NCBI GenBank assembly: GCA_002378005.1
Contig: DFQY01000053.1
Location: 48,966 to 112,965 of the forward strand
Origin: Flavobacteriales bacterium UBA3477
GTDB lineage: Bacteria > Bacteroidota > Bacteroidia > Flavobacteriales > Schleiferiaceae
Reading direction: 5' to 3'
Length of the DNA stretch: 64,000 bases
Below the pieces are notes generated by a model. That model saw only the letters and a program-made list of their open reading frames with translations. It had not been told where the DNA came from and ran no database searches. Position numbers and translations under genes: made by a program. Shown here one piece after another: positions 8,381-16,349 of the stretch. Within the stretch, counting starts at the first letter, position 1, and the number at the start of each line of letters is the position of its first letter.

Positions 8381-9189
8381 AAACCACAGAGCAAAGTTCG
8401 AATTACAATAACCTAGAACGCATGGACGTTGGAGATGTATTGCGCGGCATCAATGCAGAGGATGCGACCATAAGTCAGGCTATTGCTGCAAAGATTCCTG
8501 CCATAGAAGCTTTCGTAGCGGCGTTGGTGAAACGTATGAAGCGTGGAGGCAGATTGTTCTACATCGGCGCTGGAACCTCCGGTCGTTTGGGTATTCTCGA
8601 TGCTAGTGAATGTCCTCCGACATATGGCGTACCGCATGATTTAGTAATAGGCTTAATTGCTGGCGGAGATAGCGCTATTCGCAAAGCAGTGGAGCATGCA
8701 GAAGATGATTTCCATGGGGCTTGGCGTGATTTAAGTGATTATATGCCTTCTTCTGAGGATACCTTAGTTGGAATTGCCGCTAGTGGGTCTACACCGTATG
8801 TCGTTGGCGGATTGAAAGAAGCTCGAGTAGCTGGCATGCTTACGGCATGTATTACGTGTAATGAAGGTTCTGCATGTGCTGAAGCAGCTGAACATCCTAT
8901 TGAAGTAGTCGTAGGGCCAGAGTTTGTGACTGGCTCAACAAGAATGAAAGCTGGCACAGCCCAAAAATTGGTTCTGAATATGATTTCTACCACTACAATG
9001 ATTCAGTTAGGACGTGTTCAAGGCAATAAAATGGTAGATATGCAGCTCAGCAACGCAAAGCTTGTAGAACGCGGTACCCGCATGATTGTAGAGGCGTTGA
9101 GGATTGATGAGGCTAAAGCGAAAGAGCTCCTATTAACCCACGGCAGTGTACGTGCTGCTGTTGAATCTTGGAATCATGGCAAGAAGTAA
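8377..9189 (+). CDS. murQ: N-acetylmuramic acid 6-phosphate etherase
   Basis: Cleaves the lactyl ether of MurNAc-6-phosphate to give GlcNAc-6-phosphate and lactate in peptidoglycan recycling. The 270-residue protein is a single SIS-domain enzyme, slightly shorter than the ~298 residues of E. coli MurQ. The signature GAGTSGRLGILDASECPPT includes the catalytic glutamate, and GSTRMKAGTAQKLVLNM is the second conserved motif. No muropeptide kinase (anmK) or transporter gene is adjacent. The start overlaps the preceding stop by 4 bp, and the end overlaps the next small gene by 14 bp. Confidence 0.95.
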   Translation: MKTTEQSSNYNNLERMDVGDVLRGINAEDATISQAIAAKIPAIEAFVAALVKRMKRGGRLFYIGAGTSGRLGILDASECPPTYGVPHDLVIGLIAGGDSAIRKAVEHAEDDFHGAWRDLSDYMPSSEDTLVGIAASGSTPYVVGGLKEARVAGMLTACITCNEGSACAEAAEHPIEVVVGPEFVTGSTRMKAGTAQKLVLNMISTTTMIQLGRVQGNKMVDMQLSNAKLVERGTRMIVEALRIDEAKAKELLLTHGSVRAAVESWNHGKK

Positions 9190-9388
9190 TCAGGATAAAA
9201 TTATTGCAGGGTTGTTTAGACTGGCTTGGTCCTTCCCTTTTATATTCATAGGCCCAGCTCTATTCATTGGTAAAGGAACGGGAGGTCATTGGTCTTGGAC
9301 AGCAATCTCATTAGTAATTATGGCTACTGGCGTATTCCTTGCCGTGGCAGGCCTCCGTTTAGTGCTAAGAGGTTTCTTTAACGACTAA
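9176..9388 (+). CDS. Small membrane protein, DUF6095-like
   Basis: A 70-residue protein starting MARSNQDKIIAG with two membrane helices (about 13-32 and 40-62), resembling the small DUF6095-type proteins of flavobacteria (from memory, not searched). I chose the ATG at 9176, which overlaps the murQ end by 14 bp, rather than the in-frame start at 9146 that would add ten non-hydrophobic residues encoded deep in murQ. Function is unknown. It ends the run of co-directional genes from the E1 gene on. Confidence 0.65.
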   Translation: MARSNQDKIIAGLFRLAWSFPFIFIGPALFIGKGTGGHWSWTAISLVIMATGVFLAVAGLRLVLRGFFND

Positions 9389-9412
9389 ACCCTCAACTAA
9401 TTTTGTTGAGAA

Positions 9413-10990
9413 TTAGATAGTTTTAATTACACTAAGTCGTTGGTATTCTTGTCCCCTCCAAAGGTGAAGAATGTACATTCCTGGGGGCACGTGATCACCG
9501 GGACTCCAAAGGGTTTGATAGCGCTTTCCAAATAAACTACCCTCCGCAACTTTACGATCCATCAAATCGTATAATTCTAGCTCAATATCCAAGGCTTCGC
9601 CATCAGGCAAAAAGAGTTCAACATAATCCGCAAAGGGATTTGGATATACCAGTGTTCGAGGGACTTCACCTCCCACTACTACATCAAGGTTGCGTTTCGC
9701 TAATCCGAGGTTGGGAATGCCATATCCTATACGGATGTTGTGACTGTAAAAGTGTGAGGCACTGGTTTCGAGCGCTTTGATGATTTGTTGGGCCGTAGCA
9801 TTGGGTTGGGTTTGCCATAGACAAGCCGCTGCTCCTGCCATGATGGGCGAACTGAAACTGGTGCCGTTAGCCCAAGCTAATTGTCCGTCGGGACGGAAAA
9901 CATAGGCTCCTTCCCCTCGAGCGCAAATATTTGGTTTTACGCGGCCGTCGACCGTATATCCTCTAGAACTAAAGGTACTGGCCATGCCGTATTGATTCAC
10001 ACTACCTACGGTGAGCACACTATCGGCATCTGCGGGAAAGGTAATTTTATCCCATGCACTACCTCCGGCGTTCCCCGCACTTGTTACCACTAGCATTCCA
10101 GTGCGTGCAGCTGCCAAGGCGCCTAAGGAAATAATGCTAGTACGACCGTCGAGGTCATTTACGGTGTAGTCGTCGGCCGGATCGTCAAAAGTGCTATAGC
10201 CTAGCGAACTGTTAATGATATCTGCGCCAATAGAATCGGCAAATTCAGCACCTGCGATCCAGTTGAACATTTCCTCGGGGGTTTCACTCAACTCTTTTTC
10301 CGTCTTGATCAAAGCATATGTGGCTTCAGGCGCAGTACCGACATAGACATCTGGTTGGTAGGTGGCCATGGTCGAAAGCACACTGAAACCATGGGATGAC
10401 CCTTGGTAAACATCTGTTCCGCCTTCTACAAAATTTCTCGTGGTGAGGATATTTAGGTTGTCGTTGATATTGATAGAATTTGCCCCGACAAAACCTGCGT
10501 CCAAGACTGCGACTAGCATACCCTCGCCTCGCGCAATTTCTGTATGGTACCCGTTATCCTCGTAGGAGTGTATTGCACTTAGGTTGATTTGATTGTTCTG
10601 GGATTCTGCGTTTCCATAAAATCCAAGCGTAGTTGTACCTCCTTTAATGGGTAGTACGCTTGCTACAAAAGGAAGGTTCTGGATTTGAGTCAGTTCGGCC
10701 GGTGTCGCCTCCACATACATGCCATTCAACCATTTGGAAGAATGACCGGCGTAAGAAACAAGGTTTTCGATAGTTTCTTTTCTGATGGATGAAACCGGGA
10801 TATCTCTTGGCCCTATATCAATGCCCTGTCTTTCGCGGCGTGCAAGGGCTCGCTCAGATAAGAATGTAGTGGGTTGCTGAAGAAGGATGAGGTTTTCTTT
10901 AACCGCAAAGGATACAAAGTAGGCCTGTTGTTCTTGCCCATGAAGACCAAGGGAGAATAATAGGATAATTATGAGGCCCAATTTCTTCAT
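9413..10990 (-). CDS. Secreted S8 subtilisin-family protease with T9SS sorting domain
   Basis: A 525-residue exported endopeptidase. The signal peptide ends near residue 18 (GLHG/QEQQ). The propeptide is about 20-140, and the subtilase catalytic triad is visible as D164 (VAVLDAGF), H200 (GSSHGFS) and S378 (NGTSFSSP), with oxyanion asparagine N307 (SAGNAG). The last ~80 residues, beginning LVYPNPFADYVEL, are a type A type IX secretion C-terminal domain ending in IKTI, so the protein should cross the outer membrane through the T9SS. It is encoded 1 bp after mnmA, although the two functions are unrelated. Confidence 0.93.
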   Translation of the reverse strand: MKKLGLIIILLFSLGLHGQEQQAYFVSFAVKENLILLQQPTTFLSERALARRERQGIDIGPRDIPVSSIRKETIENLVSYAGHSSKWLNGMYVEATPAELTQIQNLPFVASVLPIKGGTTTLGFYGNAESQNNQINLSAIHSYEDNGYHTEIARGEGMLVAVLDAGFVGANSININDNLNILTTRNFVEGGTDVYQGSSHGFSVLSTMATYQPDVYVGTAPEATYALIKTEKELSETPEEMFNWIAGAEFADSIGADIINSSLGYSTFDDPADDYTVNDLDGRTSIISLGALAAARTGMLVVTSAGNAGGSAWDKITFPADADSVLTVGSVNQYGMASTFSSRGYTVDGRVKPNICARGEGAYVFRPDGQLAWANGTSFSSPIMAGAAACLWQTQPNATAQQIIKALETSASHFYSHNIRIGYGIPNLGLAKRNLDVVVGGEVPRTLVYPNPFADYVELFLPDGEALDIELELYDLMDRKVAEGSLFGKRYQTLWSPGDHVPPGMYILHLWRGQEYQRLSVIKTI

Positions 10991-10991
10991 A

Positions 10992-12179
10992 CTATTCAGC
11001 GATGATACCGGAGCCTATAAGTTCTTCTCCATCGTACCATGAAGCGAATTGGCCCGGTGTAATGGCTTTTTCAGGAGTTTCAAACTCTAAGAATAAACCC
11101 TCTTCTACTTTATGCAGGGTTACCGGCACTAGAGGTTGACGGTAGCGTATGCGAGCAGAATACTGAGCCGCTTCTCCGGGCTGCATGCTGCGGTCTGGTC
11201 TTACCCAGTGTTCTTCCTCCGCAGTGATGAACAATGCTTTACGATAAAGGCCTGGGTGGTCTTCGCCTTGTCCTACATAAATGGCATTGTACTGCGTGTT
11301 TACTCCAAGCACGAATAAAGGAAGTGGACTTCCTCCAATATTCAAGCCTTTGCGCTGTCCCACAGTATAGTAATGAGCACCACGGTGTTTTCCTCGCTTG
11401 GTTGCATGCTTAGGATGAAAATCAAACGGTTTAGCTTGCTCCGCTAAGGTGTTTCGAGGCTCTTGAAGAAAAGCTGCATCGCGTGCTACCTCCCAAACGT
11501 TCCCCTCCTTAGGTTCTAACTTCTGCTGAAGGAAATCTGGCAATCGCACTTTTCCGATAAAGCAAAGGCCTTGTGAATCTCTCTTTTCAGCAGTGGCTAA
11601 TCCTGCCTCACGGGCAATGTCGCGCACTTCGGACTTCAGAAGCTCGCCTATGGGAAATAGGGCCTTGGATAATTGGTCCTGAGAAAGCTGACATAAAAAA
11701 TAGCTCTGGTCCTTATTAGGGTCCTTCCCTCCTCGCAACTGATATACGATTTTGCCATCGACTTCCACGGAAGATTTACGAGCATAATGGCCGGTAGCCA
11801 CATAATCCGCTCCTAAAGAAAGAGCTGTTTTTAAGAACAAATCGAACTTGATTTCCCGATTACAGAGCACATCTGGGTTTGGAGTACGGCCTCGTTCGTA
11901 TTCCCCAAACATGTAATCCACGATGCGCTCCTGATACGGCGCGCTCATATCTATGACTTGGAATGGAATGCCTAATTTATCTGCCACCAACATGGCATCA
12001 TTAGAATCTTCTACCCATGGGCATTCGTCGTGTATAGTAACGCTCTCGTCGACCCAGTTACGCATGAACAGTCCTATGACTTTGTAGCCCTCTTGCTGCA
12101 ATAAATATGCTGTAACTGAGGAATCTACACCGCCACTCAAACCAACTACAACCGTAGTATCACTCTTCGCTTTCTTCAT
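10992..12179 (-). CDS. mnmA: tRNA-specific 2-thiouridylase
   Basis: Adds sulfur to U34 of tRNA Lys, Glu and Gln. The PP-loop GLSGGVDSSV is at about residues 13-22. The two catalytic cysteines are visible in NPDVLCNREIKF and SQGLCFIGKV. The C-terminal beta domains complete the usual architecture, and 395 residues is normal for the Bacteroidota form. The start overlaps the end of the upstream ywqK-like gene by 20 bp, so it is probably cotranscribed with it. Confidence 0.96.
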   Translation of the reverse strand: MKKAKSDTTVVVGLSGGVDSSVTAYLLQQEGYKVIGLFMRNWVDESVTIHDECPWVEDSNDAMLVADKLGIPFQVIDMSAPYQERIVDYMFGEYERGRTPNPDVLCNREIKFDLFLKTALSLGADYVATGHYARKSSVEVDGKIVYQLRGGKDPNKDQSYFLCQLSQDQLSKALFPIGELLKSEVRDIAREAGLATAEKRDSQGLCFIGKVRLPDFLQQKLEPKEGNVWEVARDAAFLQEPRNTLAEQAKPFDFHPKHATKRGKHRGAHYYTVGQRKGLNIGGSPLPLFVLGVNTQYNAIYVGQGEDHPGLYRKALFITAEEEHWVRPDRSMQPGEAAQYSARIRYRQPLVPVTLHKVEEGLFLEFETPEKAITPGQFASWYDGEELIGSGIIAE

Positions 12180-12861
12180 TGTAGAGGGTTTCTCCGGTTA
12201 GGGTTCCATATCGATAGATTTCCTTTCGAACGACTTTGTTGTCCTCGAAATAGTACCAAGTTTCGTGTTTCTTGTTGTTGTGGTAATTGCCTTTCGCGAT
12301 TAGTTTACCTTCTTCATCGAAATACTTACACTCACCTTCGAGCTGGCCATCTTCAAATGTCCCCTTTGTTCTGAGTGTACCGTCCTCCCACTTGCGCAAC
12401 CAAGTACCTTGTTCTGCGCCATATTCGTAATTAATGCGCTCAGCGACATTGCCGCTTTCATAATAGGTGATTTGATCTCCGTGGAGTTCACCTCCTTTAT
12501 AATCTTCACGCTGGGTTAATGTGCCTTTAGGATCATAATAGGTCCAAGTACTGTCTTTTAATTGGCTCTTATAAATCCCCTCCGCTTGTACCATTCCATT
12601 GCGGTGGTAGGCCTTAGCATACCCTGTCCCCGTGATTCCACGATAGAATATTTCGGACATGATACCGCCTTCACCTTCGTAATAATAGATAAAGTGACCC
12701 ACGGGTACATCATCCTTAAACGCACCCTCATAGCGCTTTTTGCCGCTTTCATAGGTCTTCACCCAAGCCCCTTGTTTTCTGCCTTTGGCATCAGTACGAT
12801 TGACTTGGGCCATCGAAACCAAGCTAAATAACATTACGAGGGATGAAAGAATGTACTTCAT
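12160..12861 (-). CDS. Secreted YwqK/MORN-repeat protein
   Basis: A 233-residue protein with a signal peptide (ending SMAQ, about residue 19). It continues as a run of ~23-residue YwqK/MORN-like repeats, each with a pattern such as GxWxxYYExGxL (for example QAEGIYKSQLKDSTWTYYD and LHGDQITYYESGNVAER). Databases often label the family as a toxin-antitoxin antitoxin, but the signal peptide and absence of a toxin gene make that unlikely here; an envelope role is more plausible. An exact -7 box lies 4 nt before the ATG, suggesting a leaderless message. Confidence 0.8.
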   Translation of the reverse strand: MKYILSSLVMLFSLVSMAQVNRTDAKGRKQGAWVKTYESGKKRYEGAFKDDVPVGHFIYYYEGEGGIMSEIFYRGITGTGYAKAYHRNGMVQAEGIYKSQLKDSTWTYYDPKGTLTQREDYKGGELHGDQITYYESGNVAERINYEYGAEQGTWLRKWEDGTLRTKGTFEDGQLEGECKYFDEEGKLIAKGNYHNNKKHETWYYFEDNKVVRKEIYRYGTLTGETLYNEESEE

Positions 12862-12865
12862 ATTG

Positions 12866-12873
12866 CAAATTTA
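12866..12873 (-). promoter_or_regulatory. Candidate -7 box of the ywqK-like gene
   Basis: The minus strand reads TAAATTTG, an exact TAnnTTTG, ending 4 nt before the ATG at 12861. A transcript starting the usual few bases downstream would have almost no 5' leader. The nearest upstream TTG is 23 nt away, longer than ideal. Confidence 0.45.
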
Positions 12874-12878
12874 GTCAC

Positions 12879-14312
12879 TTACCACAACTGAACAGGCAAG
12901 GATTGAATTAGTTCCACACCAAAATATGCTGGACTGTAGGTGCCTCCTAGGAAGTATTTTTGCCTGAGGTTCATTTTGAGATTTGATAAGGAGCCAATTT
13001 TACGTTCCACCTGCACTCCAGGTGCAATCATCAGGCCAGAACCCACATCTATTCCTCCACCGCCTGCGATTCCTGAAGTCAGATCTAAACCGAATCTGAA
13101 GTTCTTATTGTTCTTCAGAAAAACTGCGCTGAATAACCCTTCTGCATAGGCACCATAACCACCACTGGCCGCCCAGAATGTATGGCCATAGGTATCTAAT
13201 GAATACTGATCATTGCTCCAGGCCTCAATCCCTATCCCCATTGCTATTCCTGACATAGAGTTGTATGAAATTCCGTTTCTATCCATACCCGATGATCGCT
13301 GTTGACCCGCTCCGGCAATAATTTTTAAGGCTACCTCGCGTGAGTCCTCATTACTGTGCTTACCTCCTCGATAATGAAAACCTAAGGAGCTTTTGAAATC
13401 CAGATGTCGGCTGTACGAAACAAACGGAATAGAAGCTTTATCACTTAATGCCGTCCATTGTCCTACGCTGAATTGATGCCCACCAAACTGGGCTCCAGCA
13501 CTTACCATAGTGGATATTCCTCCACCTGTGTACACACCGCCACCACCGCCGGATCCTAGGTGCGTACGAAAGAATAGGCGTTGTGAAGGTGTATTAAATC
13601 GTAGCCCCATGGAGTAATTCATGTACCCGTCAATATTGCCTAAGGCGCCCGCCCCTAATTGCAACTCACCCCCAACGGTATGTTTGGAGTTTAAATATTG
13701 TCCGACACGTACACCTGCATAGGCGCTTTGCACCGGTTCACTGTTGCGAGAAGCATCTTCCGGACCTAAGAACCAGAGATTAGTTATCAATTCAAAATAG
13801 GTGGGATAATAGTAGTTATGGTGGCTATCATCTATTAGATAGGGAAATATATGTGTATAACCTATGGATATATGATTTGAGGTAATGGCTCCTGAAGGAA
13901 AATCTATGTGGTTATACGCTAAATCAACTACTCCGATTTTGCTCTTTACGCTCATTCCAGCAAATCCTCTATACATTAAGCCGTCGCCGTCAGGAGCACC
14001 TGCACCCCCTCCAGATGCTATCGAAGCGCCCACATGAGCAAATAATCCTGGTCTAATGTGTTGATACACACCACTGGTAAATCCGAAGGCATAAAAACCG
14101 CCATAATTCCCAACGACTGCGCTTTGAGTCTCTAAACCAGCAGCAATGGTAGTTTTTGTCTTCGTGTAATCCTTAACTAACTCAAAGCGCTGCGTTACCC
14201 ACATCATATCATTCGAAGACTCCAGAGGCTCAAACAAAATTGTCATGGAAGTACTTTGACCAAAACAAAGCGACTGTGCGACCAGAAAAAGCATGAGTGA
14301 TAACTGGCGCAT
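12879..14312 (-). CDS. Gly-rich outer-membrane beta-barrel-like protein, paralogue A
   Basis: A 477-residue protein with a signal peptide (ends SLCFGQ, about residue 19) and many alternating aromatic strands, so probably an outer-membrane barrel. I do not recognise a named family. It shares distinctive motifs with the gene just upstream: GAYAEGLF, and three glycine-rich turns (SGGGAGAPDGDGL, GSGGGGGVYTGGG, GIAGGGGIDVGSG) at roughly equal spacing. The two are therefore tandem paralogues with an internal threefold pattern. Its ATG overlaps the upstream stop (ATGA), so translation is coupled. Function is unknown. Confidence 0.7.
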   Translation of the reverse strand: MRQLSLMLFLVAQSLCFGQSTSMTILFEPLESSNDMMWVTQRFELVKDYTKTKTTIAAGLETQSAVVGNYGGFYAFGFTSGVYQHIRPGLFAHVGASIASGGGAGAPDGDGLMYRGFAGMSVKSKIGVVDLAYNHIDFPSGAITSNHISIGYTHIFPYLIDDSHHNYYYPTYFELITNLWFLGPEDASRNSEPVQSAYAGVRVGQYLNSKHTVGGELQLGAGALGNIDGYMNYSMGLRFNTPSQRLFFRTHLGSGGGGGVYTGGGISTMVSAGAQFGGHQFSVGQWTALSDKASIPFVSYSRHLDFKSSLGFHYRGGKHSNEDSREVALKIIAGAGQQRSSGMDRNGISYNSMSGIAMGIGIEAWSNDQYSLDTYGHTFWAASGGYGAYAEGLFSAVFLKNNKNFRFGLDLTSGIAGGGGIDVGSGLMIAPGVQVERKIGSLSNLKMNLRQKYFLGGTYSPAYFGVELIQSLPVQLW

Positions 14313-15667
14313 CAGAATTGGGTATTAAAAGGAATATTAAAGGTCATGCCTAATTGCCATCCGTAGGTCGGAAATGCCTGAGAAGAATACAGGTTATAAA
14401 TGCCGCGACCTGTTACATCCCAATAATCATTTAGAGGAATTTCAAACCCCGCATTGACAAAAGCTAGCGCAGCTGCCCCCCACAAGTTAATACCTCCGCC
14501 TGCTCCTGCACCTACTTGCGTCTCGACAAACCAATTATTTGGCTGAAGGCGCAAGCCAAACAAACCTTCTGCATAGGCACCACGACCATCGGTATAGGCC
14601 CAGTAACTCTCTCCTCGAAGCTGAATCATGCCTTTTCTGTGCAAGCGAAAAGCTATGCCCAAATTTGAGAAACCGTCTTCGCCGAGATACGTTCTTACCG
14701 CATTTTCAATACTGAGATTCATCGGTGTGAAGCCATTCTCATTTTGAGTAGCGGTATAATGAAAATCTATACCAGTGTGCAATCCTGTAAACCTAAAATA
14801 AAACGGTCCATCAAAGCTTTTTAATATACCTGAACTAAGGCCAATGAATTTCCCGTTATTATGCCATTGCAACTCACCTTGGAATCCACCTAATATTCCG
14901 CCACCAGCAGGCGCTTTTCCTCCACCTCCTGTACCGGCATTGATTTCTCCGAGCAATCGGATGGGACCATAATCTCGAAAGATTCCATAGCCTCCATATA
15001 CGTCCATGTAGCCACCAAGATCAGTAACAGCGGCAGTGAGGTATACGCTTTTGTAAGTGCGTTTATCAAATAATCGGCCTCCGACCCCGACAAATCCGGT
15101 ATTTCTTTGGTGCTCATTCCAAGTAGAATACATCACATTCGTAAAGATTTGAGCCTGTGATACTACATACGGCTGTTTCTCAAAATTTTGGTTCAAACGA
15201 ACATTCAACATAGGGCTCCACCCTTGAATAATACCTGTGCTCACATAGCTGTATTGCGCGCCTATGCCCCATTCAAAGGTGTTTGCATTATGCTGTAGAA
15301 GCAAGGCAGAGGTTAAGAATCCTCCCGAGCCATCATTGCTTTCCGCTCCACCTCCCGTAGTGAACATCAGTTTAGGGTGAAGGGACCAATTATTTCCTAC
15401 ATCTATCGTCGTGCCTACCTGATAACCAAACGTATAATATCCTGCCCTGGTCCCAACAGCGGCGTTGTTTAATCGTATGCCAAAATAACTTGGGCCTTCT
15501 TTCAAATGGTAATTCGCAGATGTTCCCATAAAGCCTATTGGACCCTTAGGTGCCTCAATTACCTGGAGGTAATCAAATTCTATTGAGGTCGTTTGTGAGA
15601 AACCAGTAGAAAATTGGCCCACGAACAGAAGAATCAATAGTTTTGTCCGTATGAGATTTCGCAGCAT
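14312..15667 (-). CDS. Gly-rich outer-membrane beta-barrel-like protein, paralogue B
   Basis: A 451-residue protein if started at the ATG at 15667, which gives a clean signal peptide (MLRNLIRTKLLILLFVGQFS, then TGFSQ). The longer in-frame start at 15754 adds 29 residues with no signal character. It has the same three glycine-rich turns as its downstream paralogue (TTGGGAESNDGSGG, GTGGGGKAPAGGG, GAGAGGGINLWG) and the shared GAYAEGLF motif. The start lies inside the divergent secreted-protein gene, with a 17-bp overlap of two signal-peptide coding regions. Function is unknown; an outer-membrane barrel is inferred from strand pattern. Confidence 0.68.
   Translation of the reverse strand: MLRNLIRTKLLILLFVGQFSTGFSQTTSIEFDYLQVIEAPKGPIGFMGTSANYHLKEGPSYFGIRLNNAAVGTRAGYYTFGYQVGTTIDVGNNWSLHPKLMFTTGGGAESNDGSGGFLTSALLLQHNANTFEWGIGAQYSYVSTGIIQGWSPMLNVRLNQNFEKQPYVVSQAQIFTNVMYSTWNEHQRNTGFVGVGGRLFDKRTYKSVYLTAAVTDLGGYMDVYGGYGIFRDYGPIRLLGEINAGTGGGGKAPAGGGILGGFQGELQWHNNGKFIGLSSGILKSFDGPFYFRFTGLHTGIDFHYTATQNENGFTPMNLSIENAVRTYLGEDGFSNLGIAFRLHRKGMIQLRGESYWAYTDGRGAYAEGLFGLRLQPNNWFVETQVGAGAGGGINLWGAAALAFVNAGFEIPLNDYWDVTGRGIYNLYSSQAFPTYGWQLGMTFNIPFNTQF
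15614..15645 (+). promoter_or_regulatory. Candidate promoter of the secreted Cys/His protein, inside paralogue B
   Basis: TTG (15614-15616), a 21-nt spacer and TAGTTTTG (15638-15645) match the Bacteroidota promoter pattern with a slightly long spacer. The -7 box ends 5 nt before the ATG at 15651, so the message would be essentially leaderless. The whole promoter lies in the coding sequence of the divergent gene. Confidence 0.5.
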
Positions 15668-16070
15668 TATTTGGGTATTGGTGGTCATTTTGGTCACAAG
15701 CATTAAAGTTAATGCGCAAGAGGCCAAGGATTCTACTGTTGTGGAAGAAATCATTGTTTACTCCACCCGAGGGATTAATCCATCGGGAGCACGCTACCAC
15801 ATTGACGGTTGCCGCTATCTCAAGAACGGCCAAATCAAAGTCGATGAACGACAAGCCCTCGAACGCGGGCTCCTGCCCTGTTCTGTTTGCTTACCGGAGC
15901 GACCGAAAGACTTGCCGTATTTGCGTACCGAAAAAGAAAACGGCCCGAAGAAGGTCTACCGCAAATGCGTTTTTAAAACTAAGAATGGTTCAAAATGCGA
16001 CCGCCCTGCTCAAAAGGACGGACGCTATTGTGAGCTGCACGAATCTAGGGAAAAAGTCAAACGAAAATAA
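15651..16070 (+). CDS. Small secreted protein with two putative zinc-binding Cys/His sites
   Basis: A 139-residue protein with a signal peptide ending at VNAQ (residue 23). Site 1 is H50, C54, C77 and C80 (YHIDGCRYLK then LPCSVC), resembling the Ada-type metal-binding segment found in nuclease-linked proteins. Site 2 is C106, C116, C127 and H130 (KCVFKTKNGSKC then YCELH), resembling the DUF5763 short zinc motif. Zinc binding is inferred from residue spacing only. It is divergent from the Gly-rich membrane proteins and is followed by a bidirectional terminator. No enzyme domain is present. An export signal on such DNA-repair-like modules is unusual. Confidence 0.72.
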   Translation: MRFRSIIWVLVVILVTSIKVNAQEAKDSTVVEEIIVYSTRGINPSGARYHIDGCRYLKNGQIKVDERQALERGLLPCSVCLPERPKDLPYLRTEKENGPKKVYRKCVFKTKNGSKCDRPAQKDGRYCELHESREKVKRK

Positions 16071-16080
16071 AAGGCACAAA

Positions 16081-16111
16081 AAAGCCCTGAGAGCGATGCT
16101 CTCGGGGCTTT
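16081..16111. terminator. Bidirectional intrinsic terminator
   Basis: A 13-bp stem, AAAGCCCTGAGAG with CTCTCGGGGCTTT (one wobble) around a CGATG loop, is flanked by A-rich sequence on the left and T-rich on the right. It can terminate both the secreted-protein gene (plus) and the tRNA-Asp transcript (minus). Confidence 0.85.
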
Positions 16112-16119
16112 AATTTTGT

Positions 16120-16196
16120 TGGCGATCCGGACGAGACTCGAACTCGCGACCCCAAGCGTGACAGGCTTGTATTCTAACCAACTGAACTACCGGACC
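16120..16196 (-). tRNA. tRNA-Asp (GTC anticodon)
   Basis: Read on the minus strand, a 77-nt cloverleaf is complete. The 7-bp acceptor stem is GGTCCGG with CCGGATC (one G-T pair). The D arm contains GTTCAGTTGGTT. The anticodon stem CAAGC/GCTTG holds the loop CTGTCAC with anticodon GTC. The T arm contains GTTCGAGTC, and CCA is encoded. It has its own promoter upstream and the shared terminator downstream. Confidence 0.97.
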
Positions 16197-16215
16197 AGTT
16201 TTCCATTGTGGTGTG

Positions 16216-16245
16216 CAAATGTAAAATGGAATTTCAATCTATCAA
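16216..16245 (-). promoter_or_regulatory. Promoter of tRNA-Asp
   Basis: On the minus strand TTG (16245-16243), a 19-nt spacer and TACATTTG (16223-16216) match the Bacteroidota consensus perfectly. The predicted start is about 10-14 nt before the mature tRNA 5' end. Confidence 0.75.
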
Positions 16246-16298
16246 GGGTTAGAGTAAAAAAAGTGAAATATTTTTCGTGTGAGCTTTTAGCTTAGGCC

Positions 16299-16330
16299 TT
16301 GTGGTATTTGGGGGTGATTCCGTAGGTTTG
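16299..16330 (+). promoter_or_regulatory. Candidate promoter of the heptose nucleotidyltransferase fusion gene
   Basis: TTG (16299-16301), 21-nt spacer and an exact TAGGTTTG (16323-16330), ending 19 nt before the ATG at 16350. The position favours 16350 over the TTG at 16341 as the start codon. Confidence 0.5.
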
Positions 16331-16349
16331 GCCTAAACTATTGTTGATC

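Noticed and set aside
9392..9410. CTCAAC/GTTGAG hairpin between the DUF6095-like gene and the subtilase as a terminator
   Set aside because: Only a 6-bp stem with a 7-nt loop and no following T run; too weak.
12160..12861. YwqK-like gene as an antitoxin
   Set aside because: It has a signal peptide and no toxin gene is adjacent, so the usual database label does not fit.
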